Source: Actinomycetes bacterium
GTDB taxonomy: Bacteria; Actinomycetota; Actinomycetes; JAHEKZ01
DNA length: 46,994 nucleotides
Direction of reading: 5' to 3'
Assembly: GCA_027118455.1 (NCBI GenBank)
Contig: JAJAYZ010000052.1
Span: forward strand, 1 to 46,994
The translations under genes were made by a program, and so were the position numbers. This document shows positions 6,951 through 15,844 of this stretch, piece by piece. The notes below the pieces were generated by a model. That model had not been told where the DNA came from, did no database searches, and saw only the letters and a list, made by a program, of their open reading frames with translations. Position 1 is the stretch's first letter. Every line of letters starts with the position of its first letter.

Positions 6951-9557
6951 CTACCGAGGGTTCAAAACGATGGTCCACATGGTGGCCATTGTCCCCACCT
7001 GCGAGGCCACCGCGGTCAGGCCTCCGTAGGCCGCGGTTCCGACGGGGCCGCCGGAGTCGGCTGCGAGCGCCGTCGTCCTGCCCGTGCTCGCGGTGCCCTG
7101 GTACTGGCGCACGTTGACCCCGGCTGGTGCCGTCCATCCAGTGGTTGACGAGGACTTGTTCGACCAGAGCGAGACTGCCCATGAGCCGGCCGTGCTGATC
7201 GTTGAAGGGGTGCGGTGGCCAGCAGCCTTGCTCAACTCGGCGGCAGAGGCGACACTCCCGATCGGTGTGGCAGCGTTCGTTCCGGAGTAGGCCAGAATCT
7301 GGGCCACCATTTTCGTGCCTCCCGACGCGCCGACGCGTACCAGGGCTCCTGCATCGCCCGGCAGCGCGGCCCTCATAAAGACACGCGACTGCATGGACTC
7401 ATCGACCTGGCGGCCGAGGTCCTGCCAGCCCGCCGGGGCGGTCAGCGAGATGTCAGAGCGGTTAGCGGTGACTGACAGAAGCAGCGTGTCGCCCGGTTGG
7501 ATGGTGGCCGGAACCCGGGGGGACGCTGATGTGGCGTTCACTGCGACCCCGCTCGCGTCTCGGAATGCGATGCGATCGACGGCTGCAACCGTCACTTGGA
7601 TCGTCACTGCTGCACTATCGACCGCGCCCTGGGGGTCAAGGGCCTGGACGGAGACGTTGTAGGTGCCCGGCTCGGCGTAGCTGTGCTCAGGATTTGGCCC
7701 TTCACCCTGCGTACCGTCCCCGAAGTCCCAGGTGTAGGTGAGGGGGCTGCCTTCTGGATCCCACGACATCGCCGCGGTGAAGGTGCAGGAGAGTGCGGTG
7801 CATCCCTTCACATCGAGGACCGCAGCGGGTGGCCTGTTGACCGCAGCGCCAATCGGGACCACTCGTTCGAGTGGGACGAGCTTGAAGTTCTGGTTGCCCG
7901 ATGTGCCTGGGGCGGTGTTCGCATTGTCCTGGCAGACGAAAGCTCCCATCGGGAAGCTCGGCCCGAGATCCCCTGCCCAAGCGGCGATGCCGTCGGTGCG
8001 ACCGCAGCCATCAGTCTCCGTGCCGTCCGCGACTGAGAACGTGTGGACGAAGGCGTTTGAGCCGGAGCGCTCGTACGCCGCGTAGTAGTTCGAGGTGTCC
8101 GATCCTGCCTGGGCCGAGGCCATGACGTATCCCTCACCGGTGGCATTGCTCACCAATGTCAGGCCCTCGATGTCGGGGGCCAACCGTCCTCCGGCACTGA
8201 CCACTCGGTCCACGGCTATCCGATCGCCGCTCGATGTCCCATCCGTGGGCTCGGCGCCGTATCTCCACAGGGCGACATCTTCTTCAGACACGTACAGCCG
8301 ACCCAGTTCGTCGTCGGCGACGCAGCCCTCAGCTTCAGACCCGACCGCCCATTGCCGAACCTTGCTGGCGTCAACGAGGCCGTCTGCATCGGTGTCGCTC
8401 AGCAGGTACTGCGCAACGGTGCCGGCGCGACTGATGACAAACGCGTAGGTGCTGCCTGTTCCCGCGCTGCGGTAGAGGCAGAGCCCTTCGCCACCGGTGG
8501 GCACGCTGATGCTGCCTGCACCTGAGTCGGTGATGTTGCTGAGCAGCCGACTGTCCGGATCGATGGTGTAGAGGCGCAGCCCTGCGCGGTAGACGGCCAC
8601 AATGTCGCGAGTCTGGCCGCCGATGTTCACTCGGGTGTGCACATCGACGTTTCCGAAGAAACCCTCACCGATGCGCTGCAGGAGCTGACCTTGCATGTCG
8701 TAGACATCAAGGGCGCCGCCCTTGTCGTTGCCGATCACTACCGAGCGAGATGGGTCGGTGGGGTTGGGCCAGATCGCCGGGTCGTCGGCGGCGTCGCCGG
8801 TGTGCAGCACCGGCTCGGTCTCGACGAGGGCGGTCGTCTGCACGTCGATCGGAGGAGGAGGCGGCTCGGCGACTCCCGTGCCAAGATCGACCTGGACGAA
8901 TGCGTCGTCCAACAGGCCGAGGTACTGGTCGGGATCGGCGAGAGTCCCGGCCCCTTTGGAGCCGACGAGGTAGTTCTTGGTGCTGCTGACCGATCCGATC
9001 AGACCCGTGCCGGTGGCAATGATCTCTCCGTCAAAGCGCACCTGAACCTCGTTGCCGATGCGGGCACAGGCCACTTGGTGCCAGGCACCGTCGGCTGCGA
9101 CCACGGCTCCCTTGGTAAACACGTGCAGGATCCCGGCCGATCCTGATATCCGGCAGCTGAACTGTGCCGCACCACCCACCGGGTTAACTGACAATTTCCA
9201 CTGCCGGTCTCCCCAGTTCCCCTTCTGCATGACGTTCCACGCGCCCACGCCGCGGGTCAGGGCGATGCGCGCACCGAACGAGAAGTCGGCGGTTCCTGGG
9301 TTCAGCGAAGGGCGGTCTGGCGTCTCGACGACGCTCCGCCCGCGGAAGTCGAGCACCCCGGCGTCGGTGGCGTCGACATCGCCCCAGATGGTCGTTCCTG
9401 TCCCGTACGGGTCGAAGGTCACAGCGCCTGGTGAGAACGTGAGTTCAGAGACCAGAGCAGCCTCGGCACTGGCAGGAGCGACGAGCGCGATCCCAGCAGC
9501 CAGGACTGCTGCGATCGTCGCGAGTGCGGTTATTGGACGAACCAGTCGGTTGCGCAC
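6951..9557 (-). CDS. Secreted beta-propeller phytase with LamG-like, PKD and C-terminal domains
   Basis: An 868-residue exported multidomain protein. A Sec signal peptide (hydrophobic core, then APASAEA, cleavage near residue 32) leads into a concanavalin/LamG-like domain to about 215. A beta-propeller phytase domain spans about 240-575, with DDPAIWPNP and IGNDKGGALDVYD near its start and GGEGLCLY inside. A PKD domain (YTWDFGDGTQGEGP, near residue 620) follows, then an adhesin-like 200-residue domain. Beta-propeller phytases are calcium-dependent and release phosphate from phytate outside the cell. No LPXTG or membrane anchor is seen, so the protein is probably released. The combination is larger than the usual 350-400-residue single-domain enzyme. 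Confidence 0.85.
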   Translation of the reverse strand: MRNRLVRPITALATIAAVLAAGIALVAPASAEAALVSELTFSPGAVTFDPYGTGTTIWGDVDATDAGVLDFRGRSVVETPDRPSLNPGTADFSFGARIALTRGVGAWNVMQKGNWGDRQWKLSVNPVGGAAQFSCRISGSAGILHVFTKGAVVAADGAWHQVACARIGNEVQVRFDGEIIATGTGLIGSVSSTKNYLVGSKGAGTLADPDQYLGLLDDAFVQVDLGTGVAEPPPPPIDVQTTALVETEPVLHTGDAADDPAIWPNPTDPSRSVVIGNDKGGALDVYDMQGQLLQRIGEGFFGNVDVHTRVNIGGQTRDIVAVYRAGLRLYTIDPDSRLLSNITDSGAGSISVPTGGEGLCLYRSAGTGSTYAFVISRAGTVAQYLLSDTDADGLVDASKVRQWAVGSEAEGCVADDELGRLYVSEEDVALWRYGAEPTDGTSSGDRIAVDRVVSAGGRLAPDIEGLTLVSNATGEGYVMASAQAGSDTSNYYAAYERSGSNAFVHTFSVADGTETDGCGRTDGIAAWAGDLGPSFPMGAFVCQDNANTAPGTSGNQNFKLVPLERVVPIGAAVNRPPAAVLDVKGCTALSCTFTAAMSWDPEGSPLTYTWDFGDGTQGEGPNPEHSYAEPGTYNVSVQALDPQGAVDSAAVTIQVTVAAVDRIAFRDASGVAVNATSASPRVPATIQPGDTLLLSVTANRSDISLTAPAGWQDLGRQVDESMQSRVFMRAALPGDAGALVRVGASGGTKMVAQILAYSGTNAATPIGSVASAAELSKAAGHRTPSTISTAGSWAVSLWSNKSSSTTGWTAPAGVNVRQYQGTASTGRTTALAADSGGPVGTAAYGGLTAVASQVGTMATMWTIVLNPR

Positions 9558-10011
9558 CTTTCCCCCGACTCCGGTGACATCGGCGTGCTAGCGGCCCGAG
9601 TCTTTCACGAGTCGGGCACCGGTCAAAGAGCCCTCGACGAGCAAGAACACGCAACTACTCAGCGCAGCGGGTTGAATGCGCAGAGTGTGTGCGGCGTTGG
9701 CTGCCGGGCGATTCCTTCAGCAATGAGCCGCGCAGTGAAGGGTCCGAGCACCATCCCCTACATCGCATGTCCTCCAACAACCGACACCCTGAATGCCGCG
9801 GGCGGAGGAGTACCCCCTCCTCTCGACCGTTCCGCGGTCCGGACGGGCGAGTTCGCTAGGGCTGGTGGTTCTGAGGCCGACTGACTGAGGCTGCGTATCT
9901 TTAGTGCAAGGGTGTTGGCACGTCGGCCATGAGGTGTCCTTAGGGCAGCGGACTAGGGAGGACACATCGGTGAAGCCATTGGTGTCGTAGCCGACCAAGT
10001 GCGTCGCAGCC
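9558..10011. other. Intergenic region upstream of phytase, no gene seen
   Basis: No convincing coding sequence on either strand: the short open frames have no recognisable domain. It presumably carries the phytase promoter. One feature stands out: GAGGAG-TACCCC-CTCCTC at 9805-9822, an inverted repeat with 6-base arms, about 250 bases upstream of the phytase start. Confidence 0.4.
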
Positions 10012-10593
10012 TCAGCTGAAGATGTCGCCGGTGTCTCCGTCCGGACTCTGGTGCCAGGTGCCGTGGCCGTCGCTGGTGGCGACGTAGTCGTACCATCCGA
10101 AATCTACGTGGTTGACCCGTGAGAAGTACAACGTCACGATGCGTGGTGCCAGGCCAGTGCAGCTGCCGTCCTGCTGACACATCGCATCGAAGGCACCGAT
10201 GAAGCCGCTGGTGGGGTACGACGGGTCGAATTTGCCGCTCACCTTCAGGTACCGAACGCCGTGTGCCGTGCCGGTGAGGCCAGCGCTGATGGTCCCGGTG
10301 CCCGCAGGACTGGCTCCGCCGAAGCTGGTCCAAGTCCCGGTCGCCTCGCGGCGCACGCAGTACAACTTTGGCCCGATCTGCCAGACCTGGACGTGTTCGG
10401 TGAGGTCGTCGAGCGCCCACACATGACCATCCGTGCCGAGGTCGGCGACGTTGCGGAGGGTCAAGGTCCCGTCGACGACCAGTGGACCGTCCATCCGGCA
10501 CGAGTCTGGTTGCAGGGTCTGGGAGGCCGCGTTCGAAGCCCCCAAGGGAATGAGGCCGACGACGAATACCAGTGCCAGGAGTGCTCTCCGCAT
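10012..10593 (-). CDS. Secreted protein of unknown function
   Basis: About 193 residues. ATG 10593 is chosen over the longer frame (to 10701) because it starts MRRALLALVFVVGLIP, a clear Sec signal peptide with likely cleavage at SNAAS near residue 22, and AGGAAG lies upstream. The mature domain has three or four cysteines (PDSCRM, LYCVRR, DAMCQQDGSC) that could form disulfides, many aromatics, and beta-strand-like alternation. No family recognised. It ends QSPDGDTGDIFS. The gene lies upstream of the phytase on the same strand but 454 bases away, so an operon is unlikely. Confidence 0.65.
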   Translation of the reverse strand: MRRALLALVFVVGLIPLGASNAASQTLQPDSCRMDGPLVVDGTLTLRNVADLGTDGHVWALDDLTEHVQVWQIGPKLYCVRREATGTWTSFGGASPAGTGTISAGLTGTAHGVRYLKVSGKFDPSYPTSGFIGAFDAMCQQDGSCTGLAPRIVTLYFSRVNHVDFGWYDYVATSDGHGTWHQSPDGDTGDIFS

Positions 10594-11329
10594 GGCGCAC
10601 CTGCTTCCTGAGTGGCGGGCCCATGGGGTCCCCGTCCTGAGGACCTTGACGGTATGGCCGGTGGGCTTGCCAGTCAACGAATACTTCACCGAGCTTGTCA
10701 ACGTTGACGTTGAGTTAATGGCTGTTGCTGTGGGTCACTCCCCTGGCATGCGCTGAGCCATCTTCATTCTTCTTCTGGTGAGGCAAGGACGAATGATTCC
10801 TGGGTGGTATGGGGCCCAAGAAGCTTGCGCAGTCCGGCGATGCTGGGGCTGGGGTTTCGATGGAGCATCCGATGGCCGTTGGCGCAGATCAAACGACACT
10901 TCGAATGGCCTTATCTACTATCTCCGCAGTCAGATCATGGGTTGATTGATAAGCCCCCGAAACGTCCCTCCAGGCAGTCCGGGGAAAGGTGACCGTCACG
11001 CCGATCGACAGCCAGAGCGCGGACGCAAGGCGCGGACGAACAGCCCTGCGCCGACAAGCGTCGACTCTCACCCCGGTGGGCACTTTCGGCGCTGACGGGA
11101 ACGCCGCAGCCATCGCCAAAGTGAGAGCAACACAACTGAGGCACACAGCACCTTGCTTGTTTGTGGATACCCGCCCAGGGGGATGCGATGGACGGACAAC
11201 TCCAATCAAGCCAGATCACACGGTCCGGCAGCGGCGCCTGTATGATTCATTTCTCTCTGTACTGCCGCTTGATTCGTCACTGCCGCTTGATTCGTCAGTG
11301 CACCCCTGTATCGGACGGAGCCCGCTATT
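10594..11329. other. Intergenic region between divergent secreted-protein genes
   Basis: 736 bases with no supported gene. It must contain promoters for both flanking genes. The only structure found is a tandem 18-base repeat near its right end, listed separately. Short open frames on both strands lack recognisable domains. Confidence 0.5.
11261..11296. repeat. Perfect tandem repeat, 2 x 18 bases
   Basis: ACTGCCGCTTGATTCGTC occurs twice head to tail (11261-11278 and 11279-11296) with no mismatch and no spacer, ending 33 bases before the TTG start of the secreted protein at 11330. It sits where a promoter would be expected, so it may be a duplicated binding site or a recent slippage duplication. 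Confidence 0.85.
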
Positions 11330-12685
11330 TTGATTGCCCGCACGCATCTGGCAAGAGTTGGGTCGGCTGTACTTCTGTTAGTCGCTCTTGGAGCGGTTTC
11401 CGGTGTAGCGGAGGCGGACATCAGCGAATGGGAGGCCCCGCAGGTTGTGGACGGCTCCGACCAGATTCTCCTGTCGTCGTTGATCAGCACTGAGCGCGGC
11501 CGTGCCGTCGCTCTTTACAAGACGAACGGGGCAGTGTGGGCGTCTAGTCGTCCTCCTGGCGCTGGGATGCCGTGGACGCGGCCGCGTGAGCTGGCCGTTT
11601 CGAGGCGATCATCGGTTGGCCCGGTGGCGACGAACAGCAATGGTGGCGCAACAGTTTTCTTTGATTACGGCGTCTATTCGTACTCGCACATTGACGCGTC
11701 AGGTCACTGGGGACGCGTTCGTACCTTCCCCTATCAAGATCAGTTAGACCTGCGGGGGAGTCTGGTGACACCAGACTCGGATCTAGTGGCGGGCGGTACT
11801 ACATTCCGTCGGGTAAAAGTGGCAGTAAAATCTAAGGGCGACCCGTGGACGCTGTCACCTGGGCTGAGTCTTGGATACACCGCGCTGAGAGGCCTGTGGT
11901 ACGACCGCGACGGCCGCGTACACGTTCTGATTACTCAAGACCAGAACATCGACACCCGGATCTCAGAGCAGCGACAAGGTGTGGGGAGTTCCTACCCGGT
12001 CGGACTGTACGAGGCGGTCTTGCACAAGCGAGACGGCGCGCTTTCCTGGGGTCCGCTGCGTCAGTGGCGCACCGGCACGGTGGGCGACGTTTACGATTAC
12101 TCCTCCTTGAGCACCTCGCTGCTCAGCACCGACGATGGCGACATCACAGCACTGTGGTACGAGCACGACGCACAAGGTGATCTGTTCCAGTTGATGCGTC
12201 ATCGCGACGCTTCAAGCGGCTGGTCGCCCACGCGTAGCATGCCGGTCGATGGCATATCACAGGTCAGGAAAAGTTCCCTCGACGACAGTGGCACAACGCG
12301 GCTGTCATACCTAGAACTTGGCTCTGACGGTCTCACCCGACAGTTGGTCACCAGAGAGTTGTCGGCAGGCGGCATCTTGAGCGATCCCGTCCCGGTGGAC
12401 AGCCCCATTCCCGCCGACGTAGTCGGTTATGGCCTTTACAGCGTCTCGGCCCCGGGTGGAGCAACGCTGCTGAGGTTGTACCTCAGCAGCGATACCGGTG
12501 CTGATCAGCGCCTCTATCGTTGCTTACCGGGCGGCGCGTGCGCGGGGATAGGGAGTATGTCCCTACCTGCCGATCCTGGTATGGCGATCACGCGAACCGG
12601 TGCGGCGCTTCTGGTCGGAGTAGACGCGGTGGAGGGATGCCCCCCGGCACGGCTGTGCTCGCGCCGCCACGCTCCACCTGCCTGA
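11330..12685 (+). CDS. Secreted protein with propeller-like repeats, function unknown
   Basis: 451 residues from a TTG start with GGAG about ten bases upstream. The N-terminus MIARTHLARVGSAVLLLVAL is a Sec signal peptide with cleavage expected near GVAEA-DI. The body has repeated blocks of the type hydrophobic-D-x-D-G-x-hydrophobic followed by W/Y-rich strands (WYDRDGRVHVLI, STDDGDITALWY, SLDDSGTTRLSY), as in six- or seven-bladed beta-propellers of sialidase-like folds. No catalytic motif recognised. General design resembles the secreted protein at 42948-44594. The last 30 residues (CPPARLCSRRHAPPA) are unlike the rest and could reflect a late frameshift. Confidence 0.6.
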   Translation: MIARTHLARVGSAVLLLVALGAVSGVAEADISEWEAPQVVDGSDQILLSSLISTERGRAVALYKTNGAVWASSRPPGAGMPWTRPRELAVSRRSSVGPVATNSNGGATVFFDYGVYSYSHIDASGHWGRVRTFPYQDQLDLRGSLVTPDSDLVAGGTTFRRVKVAVKSKGDPWTLSPGLSLGYTALRGLWYDRDGRVHVLITQDQNIDTRISEQRQGVGSSYPVGLYEAVLHKRDGALSWGPLRQWRTGTVGDVYDYSSLSTSLLSTDDGDITALWYEHDAQGDLFQLMRHRDASSGWSPTRSMPVDGISQVRKSSLDDSGTTRLSYLELGSDGLTRQLVTRELSAGGILSDPVPVDSPIPADVVGYGLYSVSAPGGATLLRLYLSSDTGADQRLYRCLPGGACAGIGSMSLPADPGMAITRTGAALLVGVDAVEGCPPARLCSRRHAPPA

Positions 12686-12818
12686 CCACCCATGCCCACG
12701 GCGCAGGACTCGATGTTCTCCGGAAGCAGTTCGCGGTCGAAGCCTCTCTGGATCTGCAACGCCGCGAGCGGCATGAGGCTAGCGACCCTGCATCGCAGGA
12801 GGCAGGTTGGTCTTACGA

Positions 12819-13583
12819 TTAACTGCGTCTGCTCGCCAGAGGTCGCGGGTGCGCTCCACCATCGTGACGCCTTGCGCAGTCATCAGAGAGTCCGACGGCG
12901 TAGGCCAAGAGTCGCTTGCGAGTCTCACTCCTGGGAACCGAAAGTCGTTGGAGTACATCGCGCGTTCGCTTGGCAGAACGTCCAATGGCTTCGGCCACCT
13001 CGGCCAGTGGTCGCTGCCGGGCGATGGTGAGCGCCGCTTCCCAGGGCAGGTCCTGGGGCTCCTGGTATGTCAGCAGGAGCCGGTCACTATGGGAGAAGTC
13101 GACGAGTCCTGCTGCCCGGTCGTCGACTCGGTTGGCCTCATTTCCGATGGTGACAATCCGGTCCGGTTGGATGTGTCGACGGCTGAGGACGCCAGTGGCG
13201 TCTCGCTTGCAGGGTTGTCCGTCGGATCCTAGTGCTTTGACTTCGGGGTGGGCGATGTAGCGGCGCGCGAGTGTTCGGTAAGTGGCCAGAGTTGCCGTAC
13301 CGGGTTGGGTGGGGTCGAGGCTGACTTCCTGTCTCCGCTTCGGGTCGTGCAGGTTCACCCACGAGAGTCTCCACCACGCCGACAGGTCCGTGGTGAATGC
13401 GGCGACGAGCCGGTAACGCTCATCGGGTCTGATGCCTGCTGGGGGCTGGGCGCCTGGCGCGTAGGTGAGGAAGTTGAACGGTTTGACCTGCTCGGCATAG
13501 TGCTTACCGACGTTGACGGAGCGGAACGCGTTGAGGATTACGGGTGAGGTGACGTTGATCTGCGAAAGGACGGGCCGGTCGAA
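12819..13583 (-). CDS. Open frame in phase with PolB after its TAG; unknown function, no standard start
   Basis: The frame continues directly from the polymerase TAG (13584-13586) for 254 codons to TAA at 12819-12821. It reads coding-like from the first residues (FDRPVLSQINVTSPVILNAF, then VNVGKHYAEQVKPFNFL). I find no ATG, GTG or TTG in this frame before GTG 13358, about 75 codons in; one CTG (13383-13385) occurs just before. Starting at GTG 13358 would give 179 residues but discard clearly protein-like sequence. Near the C-terminus, PLAEVAEAIGRSAKRTRDV looks like a helix-turn-helix. Readings: amber readthrough from the polymerase, a nonsense mutation splitting a fusion, a non-canonical start, or a sequence error. 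Confidence 0.55.
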   Translation of the reverse strand, partial: FDRPVLSQINVTSPVILNAFRSVNVGKHYAEQVKPFNFLTYAPGAQPPAGIRPDERYRLVAAFTTDLSAWWRLSWVNLHDPKRRQEVSLDPTQPGTATLATYRTLARRYIAHPEVKALGSDGQPCKRDATGVLSRRHIQPDRIVTIGNEANRVDDRAAGLVDFSHSDRLLLTYQEPQDLPWEAALTIARQRPLAEVAEAIGRSAKRTRDVLQRLSVPRSETRKRLLAYAVGLSDDCARRHDGGAHPRPLASRRS

Positions 13584-15728
13584 CTACTCCGGCTCCTCAG
13601 GATCTAGACCAGCGACTTCACGGGCGAGGTGGTACTCCCACAGTTCCCGCACCCACCTGTCACGAGGAATGGTCTTGTCATGGGCGTAGGGGTTGAGCGC
13701 GTGCCCTAATCCGTGACTGCATGCGGCGTGCACCTTGTTGGGTACCAGTCGAGGTACGCCGTCAGGGTCATAGGTGAATAGTGCATAGCGTTTAGCGGCT
13801 ATCGCATAGCAATGGGCGTCCGCTTCGTGCTCGAGGACGCTGCCCGGTACAGCACTATGGTCATAAGGGTTAAGTGCAACGAACCGGTGCCGAATATTCT
13901 TTACCTGCTGATACGTCAGTACACGTATCGCGCCATCACCATCGGCAGATAAATCGCTCCCACCGGGGCAGTCGAGTAGCCCGCCGTGTTCGTTAGCGAC
14001 GATAGCCATGGAGTCGGTATCGGCCATCGCCCACGACCCACCCAAGTCCGTAACGCAACGCTCTAGCAGCGTCAGTAGCAGCCGCGCACCTGAGGTGACA
14101 ACCGCAGCGATAGGTGGCGCGCAGTACTTCCCAGGTGTCTCGGGAGCGCGAACCTCGTCAGTCCATGGCTGTTCGTGACGGTCATAGATCGTCGTTGAGG
14201 CTGTCTTGCCGCCTGGTTCGGTATTGGAGTTGTACTCCGACCAGATGCCGTAGGCACCGGAGTTGCTGGCAACTTTGAGGCCCTTCTCTTGACCTGTCCG
14301 GATCGACGGGTCGAGGGCCTTGTCGGCCTTAATGCGTTGCCGCTGCTCCACCATCGCCTTCCACGGATCATCGACGGCCGAGTCAACAACGTGCCCACCG
14401 GGAAGCGTCAACGGTGTGAGCCCGTCGACGACGCCGTCGGGGTGAACGCGGAACGCCTTAAGGATCCTGGGGGGTCGCCCGGTGATCAGGGTGGACGCTA
14501 TGACGTCCGGCAGCGGATACCAGAGGGGTTCGGCGCTCGTGAGGTGGTTGACACCGATACCGAACGCGGGCCGGTTCGGGTCGTACTGCGCCCGTACAGG
14601 CAGCACATCATCATCGGGTGCCACCAGGGCGAACCCCACAAGGCGCGGCCACAGGTCGGGGTCGAAGCAGTCGTCGACAGTGATGGCTTCGAGTAGCCCC
14701 CAGATTTCCTCGGTGCAGTCGACCTGTTCCCACCGTTCGGCGATGACGAGCCCCCACATCCGGAGTAGCGCGAACAGGGTGGGGTAGGTGGAGGTGAAGT
14801 CGACCAGCCGAACCGGGACCGGGACGTGCCTGATCCGGCACTCCGCCCGCCCGCCGTAGAAGGCGGTCATCGCGATTCCGAACCCGTGCAAGTCAAGGTC
14901 GGGCATCCGCTTAGCGATCGGTTCGACACCGAGCGCCTCTAAGGTCCGCTTGGCCAAGGTGGCGGCGCTCTTGACCTCAGGGGGTGTGACTGGCAGCCCG
15001 AGGGAGTCCAGTCGTTTGACGGCCTCGACGTACAGGCCCCGGGTGGCGGCGACGTCTTGGCGGCAGTAGTCGATGTAGTCGGCGTCGATCGGCCGCCCAT
15101 GATCCCCGGACTCGTCCTTCCCTTCCACACCGAACGCCTCACACGCCGACGCCAGTGAATGCCCCTTCCCGGTCAGTGCATGAACCAGGGTGTGGACGTC
15201 GACGAAGTCACCGGACCAGTGCGGCTGCTTGCTGTCGTACGGTTTGGTGAAGACGATGTCGTTGCGGTGGGCGTCGGCGTGGGTGATCCGCAGCCTCGGG
15301 ACCTGCATGTACTCGGAGTACCCCTTTGCCCGGTTACCGTCACGCAGCACGAACGCAAAGGACTCGTGGTTCCGCCCCCGCCCAGTCGTGGCACGCAACG
15401 CCACGCGGGAAAGGTCAAACGCCAGATTGAACCCGACCACCCTCGCACGACCCTCATAGGCCGCTGGCAGGAACACATCGCGGACGAACTCGTCACGACT
15501 CAGCAGCCGGATCCGACCCTTTCCACTGTCGGTTGCGGGCCGTCGACTCTCGGCGTACCGGCGAAGTACGGAGAACCCCTCAGGCTCACTGGTCGGGAGG
15601 GCATCGTCGTAGATCCGTCCCTCATCGACGCACTGCCATCCGCGTGTGGTGAGGCGGCAGTATTGCCAGTTCCCGAAGCGGAGTGCCTGAGTGTGGTCGA
15701 CCCGTGTTTCGACATCAAAGGCCAGCAT
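13584..15728 (-). CDS. Family-B DNA polymerase with 3'-5' exonuclease domain
   Basis: 714 residues if started at ATG 15728 (MLAFDVETR); the open frame extends upstream to 16079. Exonuclease motifs: ExoI D5/E7 in FDVETR, ExoII NLAFD at 101-105, ExoIII YCRQD at 221-225. Between domains is YGGRAE at 291-296, resembling the YxGG linker motif of protein-primed polymerases. Polymerase motifs: A DFTSTYP at 310-316, B KVASNSGAYG at 485-494, C DTD at 570-572, and KxY as KRY at 646-648. All catalytic acidic residues are present, so the core looks functional. It is not the replicative enzyme of actinobacteria (family C). No terminal-protein, integrase or helicase gene is adjacent. It ends at a TAG followed in phase by another open frame. 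Confidence 0.85.
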   Translation of the reverse strand: MLAFDVETRVDHTQALRFGNWQYCRLTTRGWQCVDEGRIYDDALPTSEPEGFSVLRRYAESRRPATDSGKGRIRLLSRDEFVRDVFLPAAYEGRARVVGFNLAFDLSRVALRATTGRGRNHESFAFVLRDGNRAKGYSEYMQVPRLRITHADAHRNDIVFTKPYDSKQPHWSGDFVDVHTLVHALTGKGHSLASACEAFGVEGKDESGDHGRPIDADYIDYCRQDVAATRGLYVEAVKRLDSLGLPVTPPEVKSAATLAKRTLEALGVEPIAKRMPDLDLHGFGIAMTAFYGGRAECRIRHVPVPVRLVDFTSTYPTLFALLRMWGLVIAERWEQVDCTEEIWGLLEAITVDDCFDPDLWPRLVGFALVAPDDDVLPVRAQYDPNRPAFGIGVNHLTSAEPLWYPLPDVIASTLITGRPPRILKAFRVHPDGVVDGLTPLTLPGGHVVDSAVDDPWKAMVEQRQRIKADKALDPSIRTGQEKGLKVASNSGAYGIWSEYNSNTEPGGKTASTTIYDRHEQPWTDEVRAPETPGKYCAPPIAAVVTSGARLLLTLLERCVTDLGGSWAMADTDSMAIVANEHGGLLDCPGGSDLSADGDGAIRVLTYQQVKNIRHRFVALNPYDHSAVPGSVLEHEADAHCYAIAAKRYALFTYDPDGVPRLVPNKVHAACSHGLGHALNPYAHDKTIPRDRWVRELWEYHLAREVAGLDPEEPE

Positions 15729-15844
15729 CTGCCGACAGGCGTCGACCTCTCGGCTGGGTGGTCGACGGGGTCTACGGGGTTTGGTTGCGGTCTGCGACTC
15801 CTTCGGGGTGAGGATGGTGTGGGCGCGGACCGCGACCGTGAGCC

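Noticed and set aside
9585..9884. 99-residue plus-strand open frame between secreted-protein genes
   Set aside because: No ribosome site, no recognisable domain, and uneven composition; its antisense and third frames are equally open, as expected by chance in GC-rich DNA.
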